DNA from: an uncultured Verrucomicrobium sp.
GTDB lineage: Bacteria; Verrucomicrobiota; Verrucomicrobiia; Methylacidiphilales; GAS474
Length of the DNA stretch: 6,029 bases
Direction of reading: 5' to 3'
Assembly (NCBI GenBank): GCA_903889845.1
Contig: CAISZB010000471.1
Location: forward strand, 1 to 6,029
Positions 1 to 5,851 of this stretch are shown piece by piece. A program made the position numbers and the translations under genes. The notes beneath the pieces are model-generated. The model was given only the letters and a program-made list of their open reading frames with translations, was not told where the DNA came from and made no database searches. Numbering within the stretch: position 1 is the stretch's first letter; each line of letters opens with the position of its first letter.

Positions 1-29
1 CCGGTGGTGTCGCTTCGCTCAACCACCGG
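1..29. repeat. REP-like palindromic element (perfect 8-bp inverted repeat)
   Basis: The arms ccggtggt (1-8) and accaccgg (22-29) are perfectly complementary. They enclose a 13-nt loop that itself contains the near-palindromic cgcttcgc. Read on the minus strand, the element contains ggttgagcgaagcg between the arms. From memory this resembles short dispersed palindromes in some Planctomycetota/Verrucomicrobiota genomes, but I could not check copy number. It sits exactly at the window edge, so the full unit may extend further left. A plain intrinsic terminator is less likely because no T-run follows. Confidence 0.55.
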
Positions 30-39
30 CTACCTGCTT

Positions 40-56
40 TCACCCCTTCGGGGTGA
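40..56. repeat. Second short hairpin next to the REP-like element
   Basis: The arms tcacccc (40-46) and ggggtga (50-56) form a perfect 7-bp stem around a 3-nt ttc loop. It lies 10 nt after the larger palindrome, so the two together look like one composite repeat unit with two stem-loops, as in many REP/BIME-type elements. No U-tract follows on the plus strand (the next bases are ttcgggctt), which argues against a classical terminator. The stem is directly visible; the repeat-unit interpretation is inferred. Confidence 0.45.
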
Positions 57-78
57 TTCGGGCTTAATCAATGTGATT

Positions 79-87
79 TGGTATAAT
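79..87 (+). promoter_or_regulatory. Possible extended -10 promoter box
   Basis: The bases tgg followed by tataat match an extended -10 element (TGnTATAAT) in a locally AT-rich stretch between the hairpins and the rhaA remnant. No recognisable -35 hexamer lies 16-18 bp upstream. The box ends only 2 nt before the ATG at 90, so a transcript starting here would lack that ATG or be almost leaderless. It could be a chance match or a relict promoter. Confidence 0.2.
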
Positions 88-89
88 CC

Positions 90-341
90 ATGAGCACCCC
101 CTACACCCGCGCCCAGGAACGATTCGCCCGCTGGGGCGTCTCCACCGAGGAGGCCCTGGTCTCCCTCGCCGCCACGCGGTCTCTCTCCATTGCTGGCAGG
201 GGGACGACGTCGGCGGCTTTGAGGGCCGCGAGGGGTCCTTGGGCGGCGGCGGCACGCAGGCGACCGGAAACTATCCCGGCAAGGCCCGCACCCTCGATGA
301 GTTGCGTGCCGATCTGGAACGGGCGGCGGCGCTCCTCCCCA
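90..341 (+). pseudogene. rhaA: 5' remnant of L-rhamnose isomerase gene, frameshifted and truncated
   Basis: This is the decayed N-terminal part of L-rhamnose isomerase, the cytoplasmic enzyme that converts L-rhamnose to L-rhamnulose. The frame opening at ATG 90 gives [13 protein letters not shown] and reads to LSI at about 183-191. The match then resumes in another frame from 191 as [30 protein letters not shown] and ELRADLE, matching the conserved N-terminal region of RhaA as I recall it from E. coli. At the switch, the expected Ile-His-Cys-Trp codons are short by 4 nt, consistent with a small deletion near 190. Similarity stops after ALLP at about 341. Only about 84 of roughly 420 residues remain and the catalytic barrel is missing, so no enzyme can be made. 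No other rhamnose gene is present. The identification rests on motif recall and is strong. Confidence 0.85.
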
Positions 342-436
342 CGAATTTTTACGAACAGCCCCTCTCGATCGACGTCGTAAAAGTATTCCGTCTCGGGATC
401 GAAGCAGATGGCCCGTCGCCATGGTGCGCCTCGCTC
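342..436 (-). other. Short unrecognised coding remnant after the rhaA breakpoint
   Basis: Directly beyond the end of rhaA similarity, the minus strand reads, from about 406 down to 342, [18 protein letters not shown] followed by VKIRGE. This looks protein-like (balanced acidic, aromatic and hydrophobic residues), unlike the Arg/Pro-rich shadow frames nearby. The same frame has an upstream stop at about 459 and no obvious start or ribosome site. It is probably a fragment of another gene fused to the rhaA piece by deletion or rearrangement. I do not recognise the family. Base composition is visibly less GC-rich here than in the operon. The 67 bp between this remnant and the exporter stop (437-503) hold nothing I can name and no convincing terminator. 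Confidence 0.3.
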
Positions 437-503
437 TTCGCCGGGTCGCCTGCTTTTAACTCAACAGCTTCTAAGGGGAAAATGCTCTAGAAAGCAACAG
501 GCC

Positions 504-2270
504 CTACGCTTCCGGCGTGATCGCCTTGGCCTCTTCGTCCCCCGCCTCGGCCGGTTCCCCCTGCGGGAGGAAGCCATCGATCTGGCTGTTCCAAAGGCGG
601 GCGTAGGCCCCGTCCTTCCGGAGGAGATCGCGGTGGGTACCATCCTCGACGATCCGACCTCCGTCGAAGACGAGGATGCGGTCGAGGTGCGCGATGGTGG
701 AAAGGCGGTGGGCGACGACGATCACCGTTCGGTCCTTCATGATCGTATCGAGGCTTTCCTGGATCGCCCGCTCCGTGAGGGAATCGAGGCTGGAAGTCGC
801 CTCGTCCATGATGAGGATCGGGGCGGCCTTCGCCACCACGCGCGCAATGGCGATCCGCTGCCTCTGCCCGCCGGAGAGCTTCACCCCGCGCTCGCCGACG
901 AGGGCGTTGTATTCGTTCTGCATCTGCACGATGAAGTCGTGGGCATGGGCCGCTTCCGCCGCGCTGCGGATCGCCTGGTCGTCGAGTTCCGGACGACCGT
1001 AGCCGATGTTTTCCCGAAGGGAGCGGTGGAAGAGGCCGGGGTCCTGCGGGATGAAGCCGATCTGGGCATGAAGCGATTCCTGCGTCACCTCCCGGATGTC
1101 GTGCCCGTCGATGAGGACCGCCCCTCCCTGCGGATCGTAGAGGCGAAGGACGAGGTTCAGCAGCGTCGATTTCCCCGAGCCGGAAAAGCCGACAAGGCCG
1201 ACGCGCTGCTTCGGCGGCACGACGAGGTTCAGCCCGTCGAAGATTTTCTTCCCGGGGATGTACGAAAAATCGACATTCCGGAAGGCGATCTCCCCCCTCT
1301 GCACGGGAAGCGGGACGGCCCCGGGCTGGTCGATGACCTCGTGGGACCGAACAATGGAGTGGACGCCGTTGGCGATGTTCCCAATGAACTCGAAGAATTC
1401 CAGGAGCCGCCGCGCCAGGTTCCGCAGTTCCCCCAGGATGAGGAGCGCCATGCTGATGCTGGCAACGAAGCAGGCGACGTCGATCTTCCCTGCACGCCAC
1501 AGGACGGCGGCGAGGGTCAGGATGCCCGCCTTCAGGACGAAGGAGGCGAGGTATTGGAACCAGAGCACCTTCTCCATGTAGGCGAAGGCGGTCCGCCCCG
1601 TCAGCAGCTCCGCGTCGAGGTACTTGTCCAGGTAGTCCCGCTCGAAGCCGACCTTCGCGAAGAGGCGGACGCTGGTGAGGTTCGTGACCGAGTCGACGAG
1701 CTTCCCCGTCGTCTCGCTCCGGGCCGCCGCGTGCTTCCGCGAATGTTCCCGGCACTTCTGCGCCAGCTTCCAGGAGATGCCCAGGAAAAGCACCGCCCAC
1801 GCCGCCAGGAATCCGGCCAACAGTCCCGAAGAAACGGAAAGCAGCGCCACGGAGACGCCCAGCTTCACGACGATCGGCATGAAATCGAAGAGGATCATCG
1901 CCAGCGCCATGCCCGAGCCCTGCGAGGTCTCCGAGATCCGGTGGGCCAGGGCCCCGGCAAAGTTGTTGCTCAGGAACCGGTGGGAATGGCACTGAAGGTA
2001 GGCGTAGAGCTCCCGCGTCACGCTCATCCGCAGACGGGGCATCGAGCGGATGCGGCAGGCCCCGGCCAGGCGGCTGAAAACGACTTCCGCCCCGTTGAAC
2101 GCGGCAAAGGCGAGGCAGGGCCAGAGCAGCAACCCCCAGCCTCCGCCGGGGCCCAGGTGGGTCAGAACCTTCACCACCTTGCCGATCGTGTTCGCCGAAA
2201 AGATCGTGCTGACCGCCGCCCCCACTTCCAGCACCAGGATCGCCAGGTACCAACCCCGGTACCGGTTCAC
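504..2270 (-). CDS. ABC exporter, fused transmembrane and ATP-binding domains (MsbA/LmrA-like)
   Basis: This 588-residue half-transporter would act as a dimer in the inner membrane and export a lipid, drug or peptide; the substrate cannot be read from the sequence. About six membrane segments are visible (roughly residues 7-27, 44-64, 121-145, 147-167, 236-258 and 264-282). The nucleotide-binding domain follows: A-loop Tyr337, Walker A GFSGSGKS 361-368, Q-loop Gln409, signature LSGGQ 465-469, Walker B ILIMDE with catalytic Glu490, D-loop SSLD 493-496, and H-loop His521. All ATPase motifs are intact. The only available start is a GTG at 2270 that overlaps the binding-protein stop as GTGA, with no Shine-Dalgarno. 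The in-frame codons upstream encode a plausible exporter N-terminus, so the annotated start may be an artefact (see 2271-2346). It is the last gene of the block, and no strong terminator follows the TAG. Confidence 0.93.
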   Translation of the reverse strand: MNRYRGWYLAILVLEVGAAVSTIFSANTIGKVVKVLTHLGPGGGWGLLLWPCLAFAAFNGAEVVFSRLAGACRIRSMPRLRMSVTRELYAYLQCHSHRFLSNNFAGALAHRISETSQGSGMALAMILFDFMPIVVKLGVSVALLSVSSGLLAGFLAAWAVLFLGISWKLAQKCREHSRKHAAARSETTGKLVDSVTNLTSVRLFAKVGFERDYLDKYLDAELLTGRTAFAYMEKVLWFQYLASFVLKAGILTLAAVLWRAGKIDVACFVASISMALLILGELRNLARRLLEFFEFIGNIANGVHSIVRSHEVIDQPGAVPLPVQRGEIAFRNVDFSYIPGKKIFDGLNLVVPPKQRVGLVGFSGSGKSTLLNLVLRLYDPQGGAVLIDGHDIREVTQESLHAQIGFIPQDPGLFHRSLRENIGYGRPELDDQAIRSAAEAAHAHDFIVQMQNEYNALVGERGVKLSGGQRQRIAIARVVAKAAPILIMDEATSSLDSLTERAIQESLDTIMKDRTVIVVAHRLSTIAHLDRILVFDGGRIVEDGTHRDLLRKDGAYARLWNSQIDGFLPQGEPAEAGDEEAKAITPEA

Positions 2271-3439
2271 GAAATGGAGGATGAACCGGAAGGGATCGGA
2301 GGGAAGCTCGGGCGCCTGGGGGACTGCGTTGCAGGGGAAGGCTCATGGATTAGGGCGTGGAGGTCAGGGAGGGGGGGACCGACGGGGGTCCAATACGCCT
2401 CAAGGTGAAGATCCTTCAGGGCCTGGGCAAGGTACTTCGGCTCGAACCACGCCTCGGAGAATTGCGCGTCGGGGCGGACGAGCTTGTGCTCGATCCCGAA
2501 GGCGACGATCTTCCGGTACCCGTCCAGGGATTCCCCGTCGATCAGGGGGCTGAACCGGGGCGTGAGCGGCCCGGCGTAAAGATCCCGCACATACTTCTCC
2601 CCGCCGACCGAGGCGCGGGAGAGAAAGGTGATGAGTTCCTCCCGGTTCCCCTCCTGCGAGGCCCACCAAGAGGCCTTCACGATCACCTTCACCAACCGCT
2701 CGACGACGTCGGGATACTTCTGCGCAAAGGCGTCGTTGACCAGGTAGCCGCTGATATTCGTCTCGTCGGCGAAGCCGCCGTCGGAGTCTCTTTCGTCGGC
2801 GATCAGCCGGACCTTCCCCTGGTCGCGCAGGACGAGGAGATTCGTCGTCCCCGTGATCGCATCGACCACCCCGGCGTTGAAGGCGGCCAGCGCGTCGGCG
2901 CTCTGGATGTTGACAATTTTTACCTCCTTCTCCGCCACGCCGTGCCGGTCGAGGAAGCGGATGAGGGTCGCATAGGGATTGGTCCCCTTCTGGACGGAGA
3001 TCCGCTTGCCGCGCAAATCCTCGACGCTCTTGATCCCGGAATCGGGACGGACGGCGAGGTAATAATTCATGCTCCCCCGGGAATGCCGGGTAAGGACGAC
3101 GTGGGCCGGGATCCCCCCGGCCAGGCCGATCACGTTCGGCACCCCGCCATAGGTGCCGATGTCGGCGTTCCCCTGGGCCAGGGCCTCGTTGATCGCCGGA
3201 CCGGTCCCCGCGTAATATTTGAAGTCGAACGTGACGCCGTCCTTTGCGAATTCCTCGTCGAAGAACCCTTTCTCCTTCGCCAACGTCAGCACCCCGGCGC
3301 CGAGGGGCTTCCCGTTCTGCCCCCCGATCTCGGCGACATGAATTACCTTCGGCACCGCCGGGGCGGGCTCGGCGCGGCCCGCCGGGGAGAAGCTCACCAA
3401 CAAACTTGGAATCAGGGAAAACAACAGCGTCCGCTTCAT
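2267..3439 (-). CDS. Periplasmic substrate-binding protein of a SsuA/TauA/NrtA-type ABC importer
   Basis: This 390-residue protein would capture the ligand in the periplasm and deliver it to the permeases encoded upstream. A Sec signal peptide is evident: basic MKR, hydrophobic core, then likely cleavage after GRA (residue 23). There is no lipobox cysteine, so it should be soluble. The mature part fits the two-lobed NMT1/SsuA-like fold: GTGPAINEALAQGNADIG (78-95), GGIPAHVV (108-115) and LRGKRISVQKGTN (142-154) are characteristic. It starts at ATG 3439 behind a strong AAGGAGG, 2 nt after the nitroreductase stop. The last 36 or so residues (after YWTPVGPP) are Pro/Ser-rich and look unlike a folded C-terminus. 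One base fewer in the G7 run at 2371-2377 would end the protein at a TAA at 2350-2352. The ligand could be a sulfonate, nitrate or a cofactor precursor; the sequence does not decide. Confidence 0.92.
   Translation of the reverse strand: MKRTLLFSLIPSLLVSFSPAGRAEPAPAVPKVIHVAEIGGQNGKPLGAGVLTLAKEKGFFDEEFAKDGVTFDFKYYAGTGPAINEALAQGNADIGTYGGVPNVIGLAGGIPAHVVLTRHSRGSMNYYLAVRPDSGIKSVEDLRGKRISVQKGTNPYATLIRFLDRHGVAEKEVKIVNIQSADALAAFNAGVVDAITGTTNLLVLRDQGKVRLIADERDSDGGFADETNISGYLVNDAFAQKYPDVVERLVKVIVKASWWASQEGNREELITFLSRASVGGEKYVRDLYAGPLTPRFSPLIDGESLDGYRKIVAFGIEHKLVRPDAQFSEAWFEPKYLAQALKDLHLEAYWTPVGPPLPDLHALIHEPSPATQSPRRPSFPPIPSGSSSIS
2271..2346 (-). other. Probable missing N-terminus of the ABC exporter, out of frame by one base
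   Basis: Upstream of the exporter's GTG the same frame reads QAPELPSDPFRFILHFV, the kind of amphipathic lead-in that precedes TM1 in many ABC exporters. It reaches a TGA without meeting a start codon. An ATG at 2346 lies in a different frame (MSLPLQRSP). Removing one base from the G5 run at 2318-2322 joins the two as MSLPLQRSPQAPELPSDPF and gives an exporter of about 613 residues. No good Shine-Dalgarno precedes 2346, so translation would rely on coupling to the gene before it. The frames are read directly; the lesion is inferred. Confidence 0.5.
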
Positions 3440-3441
3440 GG

Positions 3442-4050
3442 CTAGAATCCTCCTTCGAAGAGAAATTCCTTCAGCGGTAGCCGGGGCGTCTGGAATTCCT
3501 TCGCCCGCAGTTCCTCGGGCAGGACTTCCTTCTCCGCCCGCTTCCCGATGGCGACGAAGTTTTCCAGATCGTACTCGTCGGGAATCCGGAGCGCCGGACG
3601 GGCCTTCTCCCGATCATACCCGCCGATGGCGCGGGTCGCCCAGCCGGAGACGAAGGCCTGGAGGGCGAAGTTCTGCCACGCCGCGCCGGAGTCGAAGGAA
3701 CGGCTGGGGAGAGGTCCCGGCAACCCGTCCCGTTGACGGATGCCGGTCTTCTTCGAAATGATGAGGATCAGCGCCGAAGCCTTCTCCGCCCACGCCCGGT
3801 TCCCCGGGAGCAGAAGGTCGAGGAAAACGGGCCAGTTGCCGACGCCCCGCTTCGCGTAGACGAAGCGCCACGGCTGCGCGTTGCTGCCGGAGGGGGCCCA
3901 GCGGGCGGCCTCGAAGGCGGCGAAGAGAACCGCGTCGGGAATCTCCTCCCCGGTGTAGGCCCGGGGGGACCAGCGATTGATGAAGAGGGGCAGGATGTCG
4001 TGCTCGGCCTGGCGGGCTGATGCCGGGGGCGTCGGGGTGGCGGTGCTCAT
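3442..4050 (-). CDS. Nitroreductase-family FMN-dependent oxidoreductase
   Basis: This 202-residue cytoplasmic flavoprotein belongs to the family that uses NAD(P)H to reduce nitro groups, quinones, flavins or other electron-poor substrates, usually as an FMN-binding homodimer. The family pattern is clear: NRWSPRAYTGEEI (25-37) and ARWAPSGSNAQPWRF (49-63) carry the FMN-phosphate Arg/Ser residues; the central helix has AAWQNFALQA (123-132) followed by GGYD (143-146); the C-terminal AIGKR (167-171) is also typical. Length is normal. ATG 4050 follows the permease stop by 29 nt with no clear Shine-Dalgarno, so translation may be weak or coupled. It lies between the permeases and the binding protein, so it probably acts on the imported compound or supplies reduced flavin. 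No SsuD/TauD-type desulfonating enzyme is in view to settle this. Confidence 0.9.
   Translation of the reverse strand: MSTATPTPPASARQAEHDILPLFINRWSPRAYTGEEIPDAVLFAAFEAARWAPSGSNAQPWRFVYAKRGVGNWPVFLDLLLPGNRAWAEKASALILIISKKTGIRQRDGLPGPLPSRSFDSGAAWQNFALQAFVSGWATRAIGGYDREKARPALRIPDEYDLENFVAIGKRAEKEVLPEELRAKEFQTPRLPLKEFLFEGGF
3449..3455 (-). promoter_or_regulatory. Strong Shine-Dalgarno of the binding-protein gene
   Basis: AAGGAGG on the minus strand lies 9 nt before the ATG at 3439, inside the last codons (Glu-Gly-Gly) of the nitroreductase gene. It is the best ribosome site in the window. It fits the usual need to make more binding protein than membrane subunits, and it fixes the start of that gene. 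Confidence 0.85.
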
Positions 4051-4079
4051 GATTTTAGGTCAGGGATTGAGGGTTGAGG

Positions 4080-4862
4080 TTAGGAGGGAAGGCCCCTCCA
4101 TTTGAAAAGGGAACGGGAGGCGAGGCGCAGCAGCGTGTTCATCCCGATGCCGATGAGGGCGATGAGGAGGATACCCAGGAGGACCAAGTCGGGCCGCATC
4201 TGCTCCCGCCCCTGCATGACGAGGGTGCCGATCCCCTGCGTCATCCCGCCGATGAGATACTCCGCCCCGATCGTGGCGAACCACGAGAAGATCAGGGAAA
4301 GCTGGAGCCCCGTGAAGATCGCCGGGGCCGCCGCCGGGAGGACGATCCGCCACAGTTGGCGGCGACGGGAAAAGCAGAGGACCCGGCCCACTTCCAAATA
4401 GGACTGGGGCACGCTCTTCACCCCCTCGAAGGCCCCCATCGCGACCGGCCCAAAGGAAGCCAGGGCGACGAAGACGATCTTCGACAGGTCCCCGTTGCCG
4501 AACCACGCCGTCAGCAGCGGAATCCAGGCGAAGACGGCGACCTGCCGGAAGGCATGAAAGCTGGGCCCGAAGAGCCGGTCGCTCCAGCGCGAGACCCCAA
4601 GGCCGATCCCGAAGAGCAGCCCCCCGGCAATCCCGAACGAGGCCCCCTCGACCAGCCTCACCCCGCTCGCCGTCAGTCCGGACCCGAAGCTTGATCGGAC
4701 CTCCGGGGTTGTGGCCGTCTCGTAAAGCGTCCCGAAGGAAACCAGGACATCGGTCCCGACCCACCCCCGGACGACGGCGACCTCCCACAGCGCGAGGAGG
4801 AGCGCCACGGGCAGGAGCCCACGGAACAGGGGATGACGGGAAATCGCGGCGGCGGCGTTCAT
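4080..4862 (-). CDS. ABC importer permease, SsuC/TauC type (second of two)
   Basis: This 260-residue inner-membrane subunit of a type I ABC importer has multiple hydrophobic helices, including LLPVALLLALWEVAVV (16-31) and segments near 72-90, 107-121, 127-145 and 225-245. The cytoplasmic EAA loop that docks on the ATPase is visible at about 146-176: EGVKSVP, then YLEVGR, then WRIVLPAAAP. A PAIFTGLQLSL helix follows (180-190), as in SsuC homologues. Length is standard for the family. It starts at ATG 4862, 10 nt after the upstream permease's stop, with only a weak GGGGA ribosome site. It is clearly divergent from the neighbouring permease, so the two more likely form a heterodimer than represent a recent duplication. 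Confidence 0.92.
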   Translation of the reverse strand: MNAAAAISRHPLFRGLLPVALLLALWEVAVVRGWVGTDVLVSFGTLYETATTPEVRSSFGSGLTASGVRLVEGASFGIAGGLLFGIGLGVSRWSDRLFGPSFHAFRQVAVFAWIPLLTAWFGNGDLSKIVFVALASFGPVAMGAFEGVKSVPQSYLEVGRVLCFSRRRQLWRIVLPAAAPAIFTGLQLSLIFSWFATIGAEYLIGGMTQGIGTLVMQGREQMRPDLVLLGILLIALIGIGMNTLLRLASRSLFKWRGLPS

Positions 4863-4872
4863 GTTCCCCGTG

Positions 4873-5838
4873 CTAATGACTCCCCTGCCAGCGGAGGAGC
4901 CGCGCCTCGACCTGCTTCAGCCCGAAGTCGAACAGGAACCCGACCAGCCCGATCACGCCGACGCAGACCAGGACGACGTCGAGCTGGAAGATCAGCCGCC
5001 CCCACGACATGAGGTAACCGATCCCGTCCGACGAGGCGAGGATCTCCACCGCGACGAGGGAGACCCAGACGTGGGAGAGCCCCTGCCGGACGCCGGTGAA
5101 GATCGAGGGAAGCGCCCCCGGCAGGATCACCTTCCGGATCACCGTCCAGCGGCGGAGGCGGAAGACCCGAGCCACCTCGATATACTGGGCCGGGATGCTC
5201 CGGATCCCTTCGGAAGCGGTGAAGGTGATCGGGATGGAGCAGGCCTTCGCCATGACGAAAAGCTTCAACCCCTCCTCGATGCCCAGGAACTGGATCAGCA
5301 GGGGAATGAGGGCGACGGCCGGGAGCTGCGCCACCGTCCGGAACAGCGGCCCGATCCAACTCTCCACCGCCGGGGAAAACCCCATCGCCAGGCCGAGGAA
5401 AAGACCGACGGCCCCACCGACGACGAACCCCTTCGCCACCCGCTCCAAGCTGATGCCGAGGTTCGAAAGGAGATCGCCCCCGGCGAGCAGGTCGTGAAAG
5501 CTCTGCGCCACGGCCGCGGGCGCAGGGAGGATCGTCGCCGGCAGCCACCGCCAGTGGGCCGCCGCCCACCACAGAGTCAGGACAACCAGCGGCACGATCA
5601 GCCCCACGCCTTTCCCCGCTGCGGCGGCCAGCCAGCGTGAAAAGAGAATCCGGCCTCCCGACTTCGTCTCCAACCGCCGCGGATTGACCCGCTTTTTCCG
5701 TTCCTGGCCAGGTAGGACGGGAGCCTGCGGACGGGAGAGGCTCACGCGGCGGCGCAGGAAGAGAGAGGCCGGGGCGGTCGCGGCCCGAAGCGGAAATGGC
5801 CTCAATTCGAGGGCAGGGGCGGGGGCGTGAGTGGACAT
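4873..5838 (-). CDS. ABC importer permease, SsuC/TauC type, with N-terminal extension (first of two)
   Basis: This is a 321-residue inner-membrane permease. The core from about residue 75 is canonical: GVGLIVPLVVLTLWWA (77-92), LPAPAAVAQSF (104-114), further helices at about 136-153, 168-186 and 285-304, and an EAA loop at 210-240 (EGIRSIPAQYIEVARVF, then KVILPGALP). IFTGVRQGLSHVWVSLVAVE (246-265) is typical of SsuC proteins. The first 70 or so residues form a Pro/Ala/Arg-rich, very basic extension (RKKRVNPRR at 47-55) absent from standard SsuC (about 250-265 residues); it should be cytoplasmic. The start at ATG 5838 is supported by a GAGG-type ribosome site 8 nt upstream and by the 10-nt gap to the ATPase stop. 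A later start is possible but none has better support. Confidence 0.92.
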   Translation of the reverse strand: MSTHAPAPALELRPFPLRAATAPASLFLRRRVSLSRPQAPVLPGQERKKRVNPRRLETKSGGRILFSRWLAAAAGKGVGLIVPLVVLTLWWAAAHWRWLPATILPAPAAVAQSFHDLLAGGDLLSNLGISLERVAKGFVVGGAVGLFLGLAMGFSPAVESWIGPLFRTVAQLPAVALIPLLIQFLGIEEGLKLFVMAKACSIPITFTASEGIRSIPAQYIEVARVFRLRRWTVIRKVILPGALPSIFTGVRQGLSHVWVSLVAVEILASSDGIGYLMSWGRLIFQLDVVLVCVGVIGLVGFLFDFGLKQVEARLLRWQGSH

Positions 5839-5846
5839 GACGTGAA

Positions 5847-5851
5847 CCTCA
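5847..5851 (-). promoter_or_regulatory. Shine-Dalgarno of the first permease, overlapping the ATPase stop
   Basis: TGAGG on the minus strand includes the TGA stop of the ATPase gene and lies 8 nt before the permease ATG at 5838. A ribosome ending the ATPase would sit on this site, which suggests translational coupling of the two importer subunits. It also supports the long form of the permease. Confidence 0.6.

Noticed and set aside
30..422. Minus-strand open frame of 130 codons across the rhaA remnant
   Set aside because: It is very Arg/Pro-rich, and the plus-strand rhaA similarity explains most of the region.
467..495. Weak hairpin gcttcta/tagaaagc as a terminator for the operon
   Set aside because: The stem is AT-rich with a bulge and a loop of about 14 nt, and is not followed by a T-run in the minus direction, so it cannot be supported as an intrinsic terminator.
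487..2346. Long minus-strand frame (619 codons) overlapping the exporter in another frame
   Set aside because: Its Gly/Arg/Pro-rich translation is compositional shadow. Only its first few codons (ATG 2346 onward) matter, as the possible true start of the exporter.
408..2408. Long plus-strand open frame (666 codons) antisense to the exporter
   Set aside because: It is Arg/Asp/Glu-rich with no recognisable domain and mirrors the codon pattern of the exporter, which has complete ABC motifs. In GC-rich DNA such antisense frames stay open by composition.
2357..3445. Plus-strand open frame (362 codons) antisense to the binding protein
   Set aside because: It has no domain features, and the opposite strand has a signal peptide, a strong ribosome site and family motifs.
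4051..4079. Repetitive CCTCAA/CCTGACC bases between the second permease and the nitroreductase
   Set aside because: Only two or three imperfect units in 29 nt, with no stem or operator symmetry; likely chance in a short spacer.
4859..5640. Open frames on both strands overlapping the first permease
   Set aside because: These charged, Gly/Pro/Arg-rich translations lack membrane segments, while the permease frame shows the full family pattern.
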